A program made the translations under genes and the position numbers. A model generated the notes under the pieces. That model did no database searches. It saw only the letters and a program-made list of their open reading frames with translations, and was not told the origin of the DNA. A stretch of DNA of 60,360 nucleotides, from positions 1-60,360 of the forward strand of contig JAFSOV010000009.1 of assembly GCA_017443235.1 (NCBI GenBank), in the 5' to 3' direction. Source of the stretch: Alphaproteobacteria bacterium (lineage in GTDB: Bacteria; Pseudomonadota; Alphaproteobacteria; Rs-D84). How positions within the stretch are numbered: the stretch's first letter is position 1; each line of letters opens with the position of its first letter. Positions 42,246-52,012 of the stretch are shown here, in pieces.

Positions 42246-43546
42246 TGAACAGTAACGATACAATTTTTGCACTGTCCAGTGGACACGGAAAATCCGGTGT
42301 CGCGGTGATTCGCATATCGGGCAACAATTTACACGATTTTGCAAAAAAAATTACTGGTCGCGACACCTTGGCGCCGCGGCATGCATATTTTACAAACCTG
42401 CGCGATGACGCGGGCGAAATCATTGACCAATGCGTTGTTATATACTTTGCCACACCGCATAGTTTTACAGGTGAAGACATAATCGAGATACATTCGCACG
42501 GCGCGCCGGCGGTTATAAACAAAATTTTTGAATTTTTACGGACTAACAATATGCGAATCGCAACCCCCGGTGAGTTTTCACGCCGCGCGTTCTTTAACAA
42601 TAAAATGGATTTGGCGGATGTGGACGGCCTGGCCGTGTTGCTGGACGCGGAAACAGATAAACAACGCATCAGCGCATTAAAATCTATGATGGGCGGCGAT
42701 GGTGAAATTTATACCGATTGGCGGAATCAAATGTTGGAAATTTCCGCATACGCCGCCGCAATGTTGGACTATGCCCCGGATGATTTACCGGCCAATATTT
42801 CTAACACAATTATGCAACGTATAAAACGGCTCTATACGGCGATTTCCGCCGCATTGGCGAAATATAAAACCGCACGTGCAATCACGCACGGAATAAACAT
42901 AGTATTGGTTGGTGAAACAAATGTTGGCAAATCATCACTGTTTAACCGAATCGTTGGCGCATCACGCGCAATTGTTTCGGACACCCCCGGCACAACACGC
43001 GATGTCGTATCCGCAAATATGGATATTGATGGATACTTGGTAAATTTATCAGATACGGCGGGATTGCGCGAAACAACCGATTCGGTTGAACGAATCGGTA
43101 TCGAACGCACAAACAAAGAGATAGAAAATGCAGATTTAGTTTTGCATATTATAACCCCAAATGACGATACGGCACCAGTTGTTCCAGGCGAAGTATTGGT
43201 TGTAAATAAATCTGATACAACCGATTCGAGAAAAATTAGAAACGCAATTTATGTCTCGGCAAAAACGGGCGATGGCATGCCGGAATTGATGCACGTGATT
43301 AAAAACAAAATAAATAAAATCACCGGAAACGGCGAATCGGTTTTGATGATAAACGCGCGTACACACGATTTATTGGCGTGCGCGGCAACAGAATTAAACA
43401 ACGCATTGAAAAAATCAAACGGCGATTATGACATATTGGCCCAGCACGTGCGATATGCCGCGGACGCCATTGGCAAAATACTGGGAACAATCGGTACAGA
43501 CGAAATCCTGGCCGCCGCATTTTCACAATTATGTTTGGGGAAGTAA
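42245..43546 (+). CDS. mnmE: tRNA modification GTPase MnmE
   Basis: 433 residues. The N-terminal tetrahydrofolate domain starts TIFALSSGHGKSGVAVIRISG and includes HSFTGEDIIEIHSHG. The GTPase domain has GETNVGKSSLFN and DTAGLRETTDSVERIGIER, and the C-terminus ends in CLGK, the Cys-x-Gly-Lys signature of MnmE. With MnmG it modifies the wobble uridine of several tRNAs. Coupled to ruvA by TAATG. Confidence 0.96.
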   Translation: MNSNDTIFALSSGHGKSGVAVIRISGNNLHDFAKKITGRDTLAPRHAYFTNLRDDAGEIIDQCVVIYFATPHSFTGEDIIEIHSHGAPAVINKIFEFLRTNNMRIATPGEFSRRAFFNNKMDLADVDGLAVLLDAETDKQRISALKSMMGGDGEIYTDWRNQMLEISAYAAAMLDYAPDDLPANISNTIMQRIKRLYTAISAALAKYKTARAITHGINIVLVGETNVGKSSLFNRIVGASRAIVSDTPGTTRDVVSANMDIDGYLVNLSDTAGLRETTDSVERIGIERTNKEIENADLVLHIITPNDDTAPVVPGEVLVVNKSDTTDSRKIRNAIYVSAKTGDGMPELMHVIKNKINKITGNGESVLMINARTHDLLACAATELNNALKKSNGDYDILAQHVRYAADAIGKILGTIGTDEILAAAFSQLCLGK

Positions 43547-43777
43547 TTAATGCTCTTTTTTGTCAAAAATTTCTTCAACCAAAGCATTCATCGCATCGTT
43601 GTATTCCCGCAGTTTTTTGGCTTTATTCTCATCGGCAAATTGTTCGTAAATCCACCAAGAATATCGTTCCCATGCTCTATCTTTGCGATATTCTTCAAAA
43701 AGCCAGTCTGCACTATCAGGCCTAACAAGAGCCTCTGTCGGCAGGTTCGTTTTTTTTCTTCGAATGAAGAAACACAT
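43547..43777 (-). CDS. Small unrecognised charged protein
   Basis: 76 residues from the ATG at 43775-43777 behind GGAAAGAG; earlier ATGs lie inside the synthetase gene. Sequence features: a short basic head (FIRRKKTNLP), SADWLFEEYRKDRAWERYSWWIYEQFADENKAKKLREYN, and an acidic-basic tail. Aromatic-rich and helical, without signal or membrane segment. It follows the acyl-CoA synthetase gene by four bases, so it may be its partner. No family recognised. Confidence 0.55.
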   Translation of the reverse strand: MCFFIRRKKTNLPTEALVRPDSADWLFEEYRKDRAWERYSWWIYEQFADENKAKKLREYNDAMNALVEEIFDKKEH

Positions 43778-43781
43778 TGCT

Positions 43782-45365
43782 TTACTCTTTCCTATCCGGA
43801 TACTTTCCATCAATCAGATTCTGGCGCACGACGTGGTGTTTAACCTTTTGAGTACTGGTCATCGGCAAATCTTCGGTTGTCATCGCAAAGTGTGTCACCC
43901 ATTTATAAGACGCAACTTTTTTATTCGCGTGCGCAACCGCCGCCGCCAGTTTTTCCATTGTCATACTCGCATCTACACTAAACACGCCGTATGCAACGGT
44001 TTTATCCTTTATCTTGTGTTCAAAAACCGCAACATTTTTAACACCCGGAATTGTTATAAATAATCCCTCCAGTTCATCGGGATAGACATTTTTACCACTG
44101 TCCAAAACAATCACTTGTTTTTTACGGCCGGCAAAGTGCAATTCACCATTCTTGTCCATTGACACCATATCGCCGGTATTAAAGAATCCACGTTCATCGA
44201 ATACCTCTTTATTTGCGGCATCGTTATTCAGGTATCCACCAAAAATCTGTTTTCCCTTTAACCACAAAATACCAACCCCGTCCGCATTTTTATTGCGAAT
44301 TTCGGCCACGTTGTTGGTTGTTGGCGCGCCAAATGCAAATGGCACGCGACCCTTGCACGGTTTAGAAATACAGATTGGGCCGACGGTTTCGGTCATACCA
44401 TAACCTTGGATAAACCCAAGTCCCAATGATAAATAGAAATTCTCGATTTCTGGTTTTGTTGCCGCACCACCAGCAATTAATAACTTTGCGCGGCCACCAA
44501 ACACATCCAATACCGGTTTATAAACCGCGTCAACAAGACGCGACAAACCGATTTTTCGCAACAAAGGCGCATTTTTCATAACGAATTTAAACAGCCACCA
44601 TTTATGTTTAGATTTAATTCCATCAATAATTTTATTACGGAAAACCTCGAACAAACGGGGGACCGCCGGAATAACATGTGGACGGAAATTTTTGAAATCC
44701 GCCATAATCTCTTTGGGATTCACGGTCGGTTGCAGCAACACGCCGGCACCGTATTTTAATGTTGCCAATATTTCAACCGCAAAACCAAATATGTGATACA
44801 TCGGCAAGAAACCGTATAAAATATCGCCGGCCTTTAACCATTCCCGCATATCCAACAAAGAATTTGCACATTCTATTAAATTATAGTGCGAAAGGGGCAC
44901 AACCTTGGGCGTGCCGGTTGAACCCGATGTGAACGAAAGTGTCGCAATATCTTGGCCCTTTAATTTTGCCGGTTTTAATTTTGGATTGACATCACCGTCC
45001 GGGGCGGTAATTTCTATAAATTCAAAGCCCTTGGTTTTATAAAAGAACGATTTTTCGGCACAAACAAATTTGCATTTCGTGATTTGCGCCATATTGTCAT
45101 ACTCAAACGGCGTCAGGTTCGTATCCAACAACAACACCGTCCCGCCCAGATACCATATCGCAAACAAAGTAATTGGAAACGCAGGCACGTTATGCGACAA
45201 AATTCCAACAACATCCCCCGCCCGAACACCAGCCGTATGCAAAGTCGCCGCACGACGTTTTACCAATTCGACAAAGTCCGCATAATTGACGCCTTCGCGC
45301 ACCAAATACAACTTATTTGGATGCTTCTTGGCGGTATCTTCTAAAAACTGAAACATATTATCCAT
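43782..45365 (-). CDS. AMP-dependent acyl-CoA synthetase / ligase
   Basis: 527 residues, ANL superfamily. The P-loop-like LSFTSGSTGTPKVVPLSH, YGMTETVGPI (A5 motif), NTGDMVSMDKNGELHFAGRKKQVIVLDSGKNVYPDELEG (A7-A8 region) and a C-terminal Lys in MTSTQKVKHH are present. It activates a carboxylic acid as an adenylate, most likely a fatty acid for CoA or a carrier protein. Chain length cannot be inferred. Start ATG at 45363-45365, divergent from xthA. Confidence 0.9.
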   Translation of the reverse strand: MDNMFQFLEDTAKKHPNKLYLVREGVNYADFVELVKRRAATLHTAGVRAGDVVGILSHNVPAFPITLFAIWYLGGTVLLLDTNLTPFEYDNMAQITKCKFVCAEKSFFYKTKGFEFIEITAPDGDVNPKLKPAKLKGQDIATLSFTSGSTGTPKVVPLSHYNLIECANSLLDMREWLKAGDILYGFLPMYHIFGFAVEILATLKYGAGVLLQPTVNPKEIMADFKNFRPHVIPAVPRLFEVFRNKIIDGIKSKHKWWLFKFVMKNAPLLRKIGLSRLVDAVYKPVLDVFGGRAKLLIAGGAATKPEIENFYLSLGLGFIQGYGMTETVGPICISKPCKGRVPFAFGAPTTNNVAEIRNKNADGVGILWLKGKQIFGGYLNNDAANKEVFDERGFFNTGDMVSMDKNGELHFAGRKKQVIVLDSGKNVYPDELEGLFITIPGVKNVAVFEHKIKDKTVAYGVFSVDASMTMEKLAAAVAHANKKVASYKWVTHFAMTTEDLPMTSTQKVKHHVVRQNLIDGKYPDRKE

Positions 45366-45434
45366 ACTTAAAAATCCTTGTTGTTTTTATCAAACCTGGT
45401 GACTATTATATTCATAAAAGGAAATATTGCAAAT

Positions 45435-46205
45435 ATGAAAATACTGACACTAAACATAAATTCGATTCGCGCACATATCGAATCGTTTCTGGATATATTA
45501 AAATCCGGCGAATACGACACCATTTTGGTTCAAGAATTAAAGGTTGAAAACGCGACATTCCCGCACAACCTGTTTGAAGAATACGGTTATAATATTAAGG
45601 TATTCGGCCAAAAAAGTTGGAATGGGGTCGCAACTTTTTCGAAATTTTCAATTGAAGATACCGTTCGTGGATTACCAAATTATAACGACATAAACGCCCG
45701 TTTTCTGGAAACTGTTATTGATGGGCGCGTTCGTATCATAAATGTCTATATGCCCAATGGCGAGGCCGAAGATTCACCCAAATTTCAATATAAATTGGAA
45801 TGGATGCGCGCATTTACAGATTATATTTCGCAATATATTGATGCCGAAGAGGCCGTTATTATCGGCGGAGATTTTAATATCGCGATTACAGACGATGATG
45901 TTTGGAATCCCAAAAACTATGTCGGGTCCAGTATATCGGCACCGGCCGCACGCGCGATAATGCAAAAATGGTTGGACGCCGGGTGGGTGGATGTATGGCG
46001 CGCGATGCATCCCGACCAAATCGATTATACTTGGTATGGTTATCGCGGACGCGACACCGTTGGCAATAACCAAGGTTTGCGTCTTGACTATTTCTTGGCG
46101 AATCGTGTGGCAATAAAAATCATCAAAAAATGTGAAATAGATAAATCTCCGCGTATGGCGGACAAACCGACAGACCATTGTGGGTTGATGATTAAAATAG
46201 ATTAG
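45435..46205 (+). CDS. xthA: Exodeoxyribonuclease III
   Basis: 256 residues from the ATG at 45435 (AAAGGAAATATTGC upstream). Endonuclease/exonuclease/phosphatase fold: LTLNINSIRAHIESFLDIL, QELKVEN (metal Glu), VYMPNGE, GGDFNIAITDDDVWNPKNY, LRLDYFLAN and TDHCGLM at the active-site His. It repairs abasic sites as an AP endonuclease. Its end overlaps the convergent addB end by four bases. Confidence 0.93.
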   Translation: MKILTLNINSIRAHIESFLDILKSGEYDTILVQELKVENATFPHNLFEEYGYNIKVFGQKSWNGVATFSKFSIEDTVRGLPNYNDINARFLETVIDGRVRIINVYMPNGEAEDSPKFQYKLEWMRAFTDYISQYIDAEEAVIIGGDFNIAITDDDVWNPKNYVGSSISAPAARAIMQKWLDAGWVDVWRAMHPDQIDYTWYGYRGRDTVGNNQGLRLDYFLANRVAIKIIKKCEIDKSPRMADKPTDHCGLMIKID

Positions 46206-48724
46206 TCGCGTTCATCTGCGCGTGCAAAATCATCATATTCTTTGTATTTTGTGTCACCGGTTTTCCGGTATTCGTACCCCGCCCCACCGGCCGAATAAAT
46301 ATTGAACATTTCTGTCACTTTGGCCACCGCGGCGTTTATCATTTCGTTTGTCGTGGCGGCATCATATTGAATCGGTCGCACATCCCCGGCACGCAATTGC
46401 AGAAATTCCATTGTCGGCATAAATTCAATATTTGTTCTATACATTGTAAATCCGCCATTTTTTAACATATATGCCTCTAATGGCAATTGTGGCATATTGC
46501 CCAACATCAATTGATTTTTATTTGGCGCAGCACCCGTCTTGATATCTAACACACCCGTTTGCCAAATTCTGTCTGCACGGGCGCGAACGGTGCGTCCCGC
46601 AATTTTAACTGAACCTTCAACTTCGCTTTCGGCATTCGGTGTACGTGACAACATATCTACAATGGCGAGCGCAATTTCAACAAAACGCCGATGCCAAAAA
46701 TAGAATATCAAATTATTGCGTCCCAATTTTTCACGTGCACGCGCATCCATTTCGGAAACCAAATAATCCACCGATGCCCCCGGTTCTGCGTGTTCAATTG
46801 TGTCATGCACCAAATTACCAAAATCGCGTGCGTCCGCCCCAACCCAATAATCATCTATTTTACGCAAACGCAGAATATGATATACATAGAACACATACGG
46901 ATTATGTATCAATTTTTCAATTTCTGTGACAAAAACATCGGTCCAATCGGCGGGCGGAACGGGGTCGGTATAATCCAATGGAGCAAATGGGACCGAATCG
47001 CGCGACCGCACATTATTTAATATATCGGCACCAACCGATTCATCAAACGCACCACGCGCAACAATCACCCGCGATAAAAACCGTGATTCTTGGGTTTGCA
47101 CGCCCCCCGATGTTTTACTGCGCGTCCAATAAACCTCTGGCCCACACGACAGGTTCATAAAATCCAAAGCCATCAATGATACCTTGTGATTGGGTGACGG
47201 CAAACCTATTTTATTTGCAATCGCCCGCGGCAACCATGGGTTTTCATAGCCGGTTGCCGGAAACATACCTTCGTTCAATCCCGTCAATATGATAACATCT
47301 GCGGTCTGCATCCGTGATTCTATGGTTCCCAAAACCGCGACCGGCGCAGAATCGTTTAGTGGACGCCGCACGCGAACACCCGACATTGCATCGGCAATAA
47401 ACGCACGGGCATCATTTATATCCACACGAATGTTTTGCGCATTCAGGCAATCGGACAACTTTTTTATCTGGTTCCAAATTTGAATTGACGCATCATCATC
47501 AACAACAAAATGCGGCGACAAATCATCGGCAAAATTTTCAACAATATTTGCAACCGTTTCAAACAAATTAAACCCAGATTTATAGTATATATCTTGAAAA
47601 GGATTTGCCCCAGATTCAATCCAATCATCCAATATATTCAATATCGCACGCCCCGCCGGCGTCATTGTTCCAATTTGCCCACCGGAAAAATCTGCAACAA
47701 TCCCGCGCGCATCAAATTCAGTCATCAAACGTTGATTTCCCGCAGAATCCGGCGTTATAACCAAAACAGATTTATTTTCTTGAATCGCACGATTGGCAAT
47801 ATCGGCCACGACCGCGGCCTCTTCTGATTCCCGCGATGCCGCGATTAAATGACAATGCGATAAATCGTATTCACCGCAATCTTGATACACATTTCCAAAA
47901 GCACGATTCATAAAATCTATACTTGATTTGCCGACATCTATCTCTTGTATATTTTCGGGTGCGACACCAATTTCATTCAAAAATTTGTATTCGGCATTAT
48001 ACGGATTTGTATCCAATTCAAAATCGCTGTATACGCCGGAAATCTTGCCCGGCAATATTATTCGCCCATTTGGCAATTTCGCAATTATGGACATCAATTT
48101 ACGTGTTGTTGGAACACTGGCCGTGGAACCACAAACGATTATCAATGAATTATTCTTGGGCATTTCTTGGACATAATCACACCACGCGTATGCATCACGA
48201 TTCCGGCGTTTTACATCTGTTTCACGGCCCGAAAAAATTTCATTTGATGCGCGCGCCAATATATTTAATAAATCGGCCTTGTCTTGAAAATGTTTTGCAT
48301 ATTTTTCATCAACCAGATTTTTCCAATCTATATCTTTTATATCAATACCGCTGTTTTCAAGATAATCTTGCATAGTAATCAATGTTCGTGCGATTGGCAA
48401 AGCGGTCCCAATATTTCGAACATTTGGCAATCCAGAAATCAAATACGCAACCGCAACAACCCGTTCCAATTCGCATACGGTATCCGCATAATTTTCATCG
48501 ATTATATCATCGACACCTTCACCCAATGGGACGATACGTGGTAAAATTGCCGCCCCCCCAGATTTTTCCGCAATCATTTTTTCAACGCTTCTTGCGGCAC
48601 GGCGGCTTGGCACGAACAATAAAATATCTGGAATTGGCACACCCGATTCGGTCATCACCCGCCACAGCCCATCCAAAATTTTGGCGGGATTCGATACACA
48701 AAAAATATTTTTATTTGATTCCAA
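46202..48724 (-). CDS. addB: AddB-like double-strand break repair nuclease/helicase subunit
   Basis: 840 residues, shorter than most AddB. The N-terminal inactive-helicase part has PDILLFVPSRRAARSVEKMIAE, IIVCGSTASVPTTRKLMSIIAKLPNGRIILPG and VIILTGLNEGMFPA. The C-terminal PD-(D/E)xK nuclease has Asp718 and DIKTG at 727-731 with QLPLEAYML after it. AddB resects double-strand ends together with AddA, which usually lies next to it; here no addA is adjacent, since xthA converges at its 3' end and engB is upstream. The first 14 bases overlap engB. Confidence 0.82.
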   Translation of the reverse strand: MESNKNIFCVSNPAKILDGLWRVMTESGVPIPDILLFVPSRRAARSVEKMIAEKSGGAAILPRIVPLGEGVDDIIDENYADTVCELERVVAVAYLISGLPNVRNIGTALPIARTLITMQDYLENSGIDIKDIDWKNLVDEKYAKHFQDKADLLNILARASNEIFSGRETDVKRRNRDAYAWCDYVQEMPKNNSLIIVCGSTASVPTTRKLMSIIAKLPNGRIILPGKISGVYSDFELDTNPYNAEYKFLNEIGVAPENIQEIDVGKSSIDFMNRAFGNVYQDCGEYDLSHCHLIAASRESEEAAVVADIANRAIQENKSVLVITPDSAGNQRLMTEFDARGIVADFSGGQIGTMTPAGRAILNILDDWIESGANPFQDIYYKSGFNLFETVANIVENFADDLSPHFVVDDDASIQIWNQIKKLSDCLNAQNIRVDINDARAFIADAMSGVRVRRPLNDSAPVAVLGTIESRMQTADVIILTGLNEGMFPATGYENPWLPRAIANKIGLPSPNHKVSLMALDFMNLSCGPEVYWTRSKTSGGVQTQESRFLSRVIVARGAFDESVGADILNNVRSRDSVPFAPLDYTDPVPPADWTDVFVTEIEKLIHNPYVFYVYHILRLRKIDDYWVGADARDFGNLVHDTIEHAEPGASVDYLVSEMDARAREKLGRNNLIFYFWHRRFVEIALAIVDMLSRTPNAESEVEGSVKIAGRTVRARADRIWQTGVLDIKTGAAPNKNQLMLGNMPQLPLEAYMLKNGGFTMYRTNIEFMPTMEFLQLRAGDVRPIQYDAATTNEMINAAVAKVTEMFNIYSAGGAGYEYRKTGDTKYKEYDDFARADERD

Positions 48725-49265
48725 TTATCGCCCTTATGCTTTCAATGCCCTGCTTTTTTTCGGCCGATGTTTCCAAAATATCCGCAACCATCGCGGGGTG
48801 CGAATCGGCATCTATTTTGACCTGGTTGGGTTCACGCACGCGTTTGTCTTTCTTGGTATAAACAACCTGGTAAGAAATTCCATTTGTGTCACAAAAATTC
48901 ATAAGTTCTAAATCAGAATCACGCGGCCCGATTCGCGAATCGATTAAAATGAACAATCGTTTCATTTGACGCCGTGTGATTATATATTCTTGGAATCGCA
49001 ACATCCATCGCGCCGCATCCGTACGTGATACACGGGCATAACCATAGCCCGGCAAATCAACAATTGTTATTTTATCGTGAATGTTGAACATATTCAGTGT
49101 CTGGGTCCGCCCCGGCGTATTTGATGTTCGCGCAACCGGCGCATTCAAAATCGCGTTGATAAGTGATGATTTGCCGACATTACTGCGCCCTGCAAATGCA
49201 TATTCCGGGAATTGGGTTTCCGGCAAATCACAAACACGTTCAAAACCACCAACAAATTTTATCAT
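48711..49265 (-). CDS. engB: Ribosome biogenesis GTPase EngB/YsxC
   Basis: 184 residues. G1 is AGRSNVGKSSLINAI, the switch region NTPGRTQTLNMF, G3 DLPGYGYARVS, and G4-like TKKDKR. It assists maturation of the large ribosomal subunit. Its end overlaps addB by 14 bases and its start overlaps rsmI by four, making rsmI-engB-addB a tight operon. Confidence 0.95.
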   Translation of the reverse strand: MIKFVGGFERVCDLPETQFPEYAFAGRSNVGKSSLINAILNAPVARTSNTPGRTQTLNMFNIHDKITIVDLPGYGYARVSRTDAARWMLRFQEYIITRRQMKRLFILIDSRIGPRDSDLELMNFCDTNGISYQVVYTKKDKRVREPNQVKIDADSHPAMVADILETSAEKKQGIESIRAIIGIK

Positions 49266-50059
49266 TTTTCACCGTCCTTATTCAGCAAACGTTTATACGC
49301 CTCTTTCCTGGAAATTCCGGCGCGTGCCGCCAAATTGGCCGCCGCATCCTTGGTAGAACCCGCGACAACATCGTTCACAATTTCGGCAATTTCGGCATTT
49401 GACATTTTGTGTTCTGGGGCGGGCGCAACAACCAAAACAATTTCGCCACGTGGCGCGTCCATATTCATCAATTCCGCCGGATACCCAATAATAGTTTCTT
49501 CGTGAATTTTTGTTATCTCGCGAACAATTGCAATTTTTCTTTCCGGCATAACACGTGCAATTGCGGCGATGGTGGACTTTACGCGGTTTGGACTTTCATA
49601 ATAAACAATAGTATGACGAATACGATTGTCATCGTGTAATTTTTTTTCATCGAAAAATCCACAGAAAGTGAACCTGTCCGTTGGGAACCCACTTAGTACC
49701 AGCGCAGATATAACCGCCGTTGGTCCCGGCACAACAAACACCGGCAACCCCGCATCCCGCGCGGCACGAACAATACGGAACCCGGGGTCACTGATTCCCG
49801 GCATTCCGGCATCAGACACCACCGCGACCGCCCCGCCCGCACGAACACGTTCCAACAATCCATCAATAACATCTTTTTCATTATGTTCGTGACACGACAC
49901 GCGGCGCGTTTTGATATCAAAGTGCGATGCGATTTTACCAAACACCCGCGTATCTTCGGCGGCAACAACATCGACATTTTTCAACACATCAATCGCACGT
50001 GGTGACAAATCGGACAAATTGCCAATAGGCGTGCCAACAATGTAAAGCCCTGATTGCAT
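49262..50059 (-). CDS. rsmI: 16S rRNA (cytidine-1402-2'-O)-methyltransferase
   Basis: 265 residues. LYIVGTPIGNLSDLSPRAIDVLKNVDVVAAEDTR is the canonical N-terminus, followed by VSDAGMPGISDPGFRIVRAA and VPGPTAVISALVLSGFPTDRFTFCGF. It uses SAM to methylate C1402 of 16S rRNA. First gene of the operon, with TTGAAA at 50103-50108 and TATCAT at 50081-50086 as promoter and AAAGGATTTAG before the start. Confidence 0.96.
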   Translation of the reverse strand: MQSGLYIVGTPIGNLSDLSPRAIDVLKNVDVVAAEDTRVFGKIASHFDIKTRRVSCHEHNEKDVIDGLLERVRAGGAVAVVSDAGMPGISDPGFRIVRAARDAGLPVFVVPGPTAVISALVLSGFPTDRFTFCGFFDEKKLHDDNRIRHTIVYYESPNRVKSTIAAIARVMPERKIAIVREITKIHEETIIGYPAELMNMDAPRGEIVLVVAPAPEHKMSNAEIAEIVNDVVAGSTKDAAANLAARAGISRKEAYKRLLNKDGEK

Positions 50060-50108
50060 TTCTAAATCCTTTGTAGTAAAATGATACAGAATAAAATGGA
50101 TTTTTCAA
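50054..50108. promoter_or_regulatory. Overlapping divergent promoters of rsmI and the LpoA-like gene
   Basis: Rightward: TTGCAT (50054-50059), 17-bp spacer, TAAAAT (50077-50082). Leftward: TTGAAA (50103-50108), 16-bp spacer, TATCAT (50081-50086). The two -10 boxes overlap. Confidence 0.6.
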
Positions 50109-51712
50109 TGTATATTATAAAAAACATACTTCGTTTTGTTTGCATATCGGCCGTTTTGGCCGGATGCAGCGGTACAAATAATCGGTGGTACACCGAATAC
50201 GACAAGGCCAATGTTTCCACCCCCGCATCTTTACAGTATGGCAGTTTCAGTTCCGGCATGTACGGTACCGATTCGACACAATCAATCGCGGTGCTGTTGC
50301 CGACATCGGGACCGAACGCGAACATTGGGAAATCTATTCGTCCCGCGATTGAGGCGGCGGCGATGCAATTTGCATCGAACGGAACGCGTATTGATTTTTA
50401 TGATACAGGATCCGGCGATGTCAACCAAACGATACGATCGGCGGTCGCGTCAAACCCCGGTGTTATCATCGGCCCGGTTTTTGCCCAGAACGCACGAATT
50501 TTGCGCGACATAAAGCCGACCGATATGCCGGCATTGGCATTCACATCTGATATATCTGCGGTGGGCGATGGCGTATTCAGTATGTCATTGGTTCCAACAA
50601 ACACTATTGAAACCACAATCCAAGAAATGCGCGCGCGTGGCGGGAATAAATTCATAATCATTGCACCGGATAACACGTCTGGCCGCACGATGGCGGGCGC
50701 CGCAAAGTCTGTGACCGGAACATATAACATAAAAAACACCGGTGTGTTTTATTATAATGAACACGACACAGAATCTATTAAATCAACGGCAATGGCGGCG
50801 GCAATGTACACGGCGCGAAACGCGGCGAACACGCGTGCCAAAGAAATTTTATCTGATATATTAAACAAAGAAAATCTTTCAGCATCCGAACGTGCCAACA
50901 TGGCGCGACAATTGGAAAACATCGGCCGCACAGACACATTGGGGGACCTGCCATATGATTCCATATTATTCTTGGGCTCGGGTGATGATACAAAATCATT
51001 GGTATCTTTCATGCGGTACTACGGCCTTGGGACACGTGACGCCGGATTTTACGGAACCCCACTGTGGGAAGATGGCGACATTGCGTCCGATGTGGCGATG
51101 ACGGGCGCGGTCTTTGCAACATTGCCCGAAATACCGGCCGAATTTTCCACTGTGTACGAAAACGCCACCGGCACACAACCAAACCGTATGGCGGCAATGG
51201 GTTATGATGCAACCATACTGGCATTGGGGGCGGTACGCGCAAAAGATAACGCGGCATCGTACCTTATGAACCAAAGTGGTTATATTGGCGCGAATGGTTT
51301 ATTTAGATTGCGCCCCAGTGGTTCAAACGAACGTGCCATGCAAATTATGCGCATCAATGGTGACGAGACAACAACCACGGTAAAGAACGCGGCAACCACG
51401 TTCACCGTTCCAATCTATAAAACGGCAACAAATTATATATCACCCGCAGAACCAATGGCGTTGACGGGTCCCGGGGTCAATCCGCTGAATTATATTACTG
51501 TGCCGGAACGTCTGCGTGGCAAATATCGTGCAAAAACATACGGGGCGAACCTTAGCGTTTCAACCAACGCCAATACAGATTCGGCCTTTTCATCTGTGAC
51601 GGTGTTACCGGCAAACAACAATGAGTTTTCCATTACCGCAGAAAACTATGCGCCTGTACCATTGGAAAACGTTAGTCGCACATACATAGATTCTGTGGAA
51701 ATATCAGAATAA
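50096..51712 (+). CDS. LpoA-like lipoprotein (penicillin-binding protein activator family)
   Basis: 538 residues from the ATG at 50096, or 534 from the next ATG at 50108, which directly starts the lipoprotein signal; neither has a clear ribosome site. The signal ends AVLAGCSG, so Cys is lipidated. The body is a periplasmic-binding type I fold: IAVLLPTSGPNANIGKSIRPAIEAAAMQF, GPVFAQNARILRDIKPTDMPALAFTSD, and YDATILALGAVRA later. This matches alphaproteobacterial LpoA relatives, which activate class A penicillin-binding proteins from the outer membrane. Being divergent from rsmI is the usual context. Ligand binding is possible. Confidence 0.85.
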   Translation: MDFSMYIIKNILRFVCISAVLAGCSGTNNRWYTEYDKANVSTPASLQYGSFSSGMYGTDSTQSIAVLLPTSGPNANIGKSIRPAIEAAAMQFASNGTRIDFYDTGSGDVNQTIRSAVASNPGVIIGPVFAQNARILRDIKPTDMPALAFTSDISAVGDGVFSMSLVPTNTIETTIQEMRARGGNKFIIIAPDNTSGRTMAGAAKSVTGTYNIKNTGVFYYNEHDTESIKSTAMAAAMYTARNAANTRAKEILSDILNKENLSASERANMARQLENIGRTDTLGDLPYDSILFLGSGDDTKSLVSFMRYYGLGTRDAGFYGTPLWEDGDIASDVAMTGAVFATLPEIPAEFSTVYENATGTQPNRMAAMGYDATILALGAVRAKDNAASYLMNQSGYIGANGLFRLRPSGSNERAMQIMRINGDETTTTVKNAATTFTVPIYKTATNYISPAEPMALTGPGVNPLNYITVPERLRGKYRAKTYGANLSVSTNANTDSAFSSVTVLPANNNEFSITAENYAPVPLENVSRTYIDSVEISE

Positions 51713-51729
51713 AAAATCGGGAGAAAAAA

Positions 51730-51975
51730 ATGAGAACAATTTACAAAATCTTTATCGCATGTCTTTTAACCGCCGTTGTCACCGCGTTCGTGACCGCGCA
51801 CGTTATCAAACAAAGATATGAATGGACAGAGGCAATGGAATATCTGTGTAAAGACAACGCCAGTCCCGATTTGAATGGTTGTTGCCCGGGCGAAACATAC
51901 ACAGATATGGGTGACCAAGGTTTCAATTGTTGCCCGATTGACGGTGGCGATTGTTTTCCACCTATTGAAAAATAA
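51730..51975 (+). CDS. Cys-rich membrane-anchored small protein
   Basis: 81 residues, preceded by GGGAGAAAAAA. One N-terminal helix (IYKIFIACLLTAVVTAFVTAHVI) acts as anchor or uncleaved signal. The outer part has six cysteines besides one in the helix, arranged as YLCKDN, GCCPGETY, FNCCPIDGGDC. The paired Cys-Cys repeats suggest a disulfide-stapled periplasmic or surface domain. No family is recognised. Its stop lies five bases before a promoter for the RNA gene that follows. Confidence 0.65.
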   Translation: MRTIYKIFIACLLTAVVTAFVTAHVIKQRYEWTEAMEYLCKDNASPDLNGCCPGETYTDMGDQGFNCCPIDGGDCFPPIEK

Positions 51976-51979
51976 AAAC

Positions 51980-52008
51980 TTGCCCTTGTATTCATTCTAA
52001 ACTATCAT
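51980..52008 (+). promoter_or_regulatory. Promoter of the structured RNA
   Basis: TTGCCC (51980-51985), a 17-bp spacer, TATCAT (52003-52008). Predicted start about 52013-52016, right where the 5' strand of the closing helix begins. Confidence 0.65.
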
Positions 52009-52012
52009 TCAA

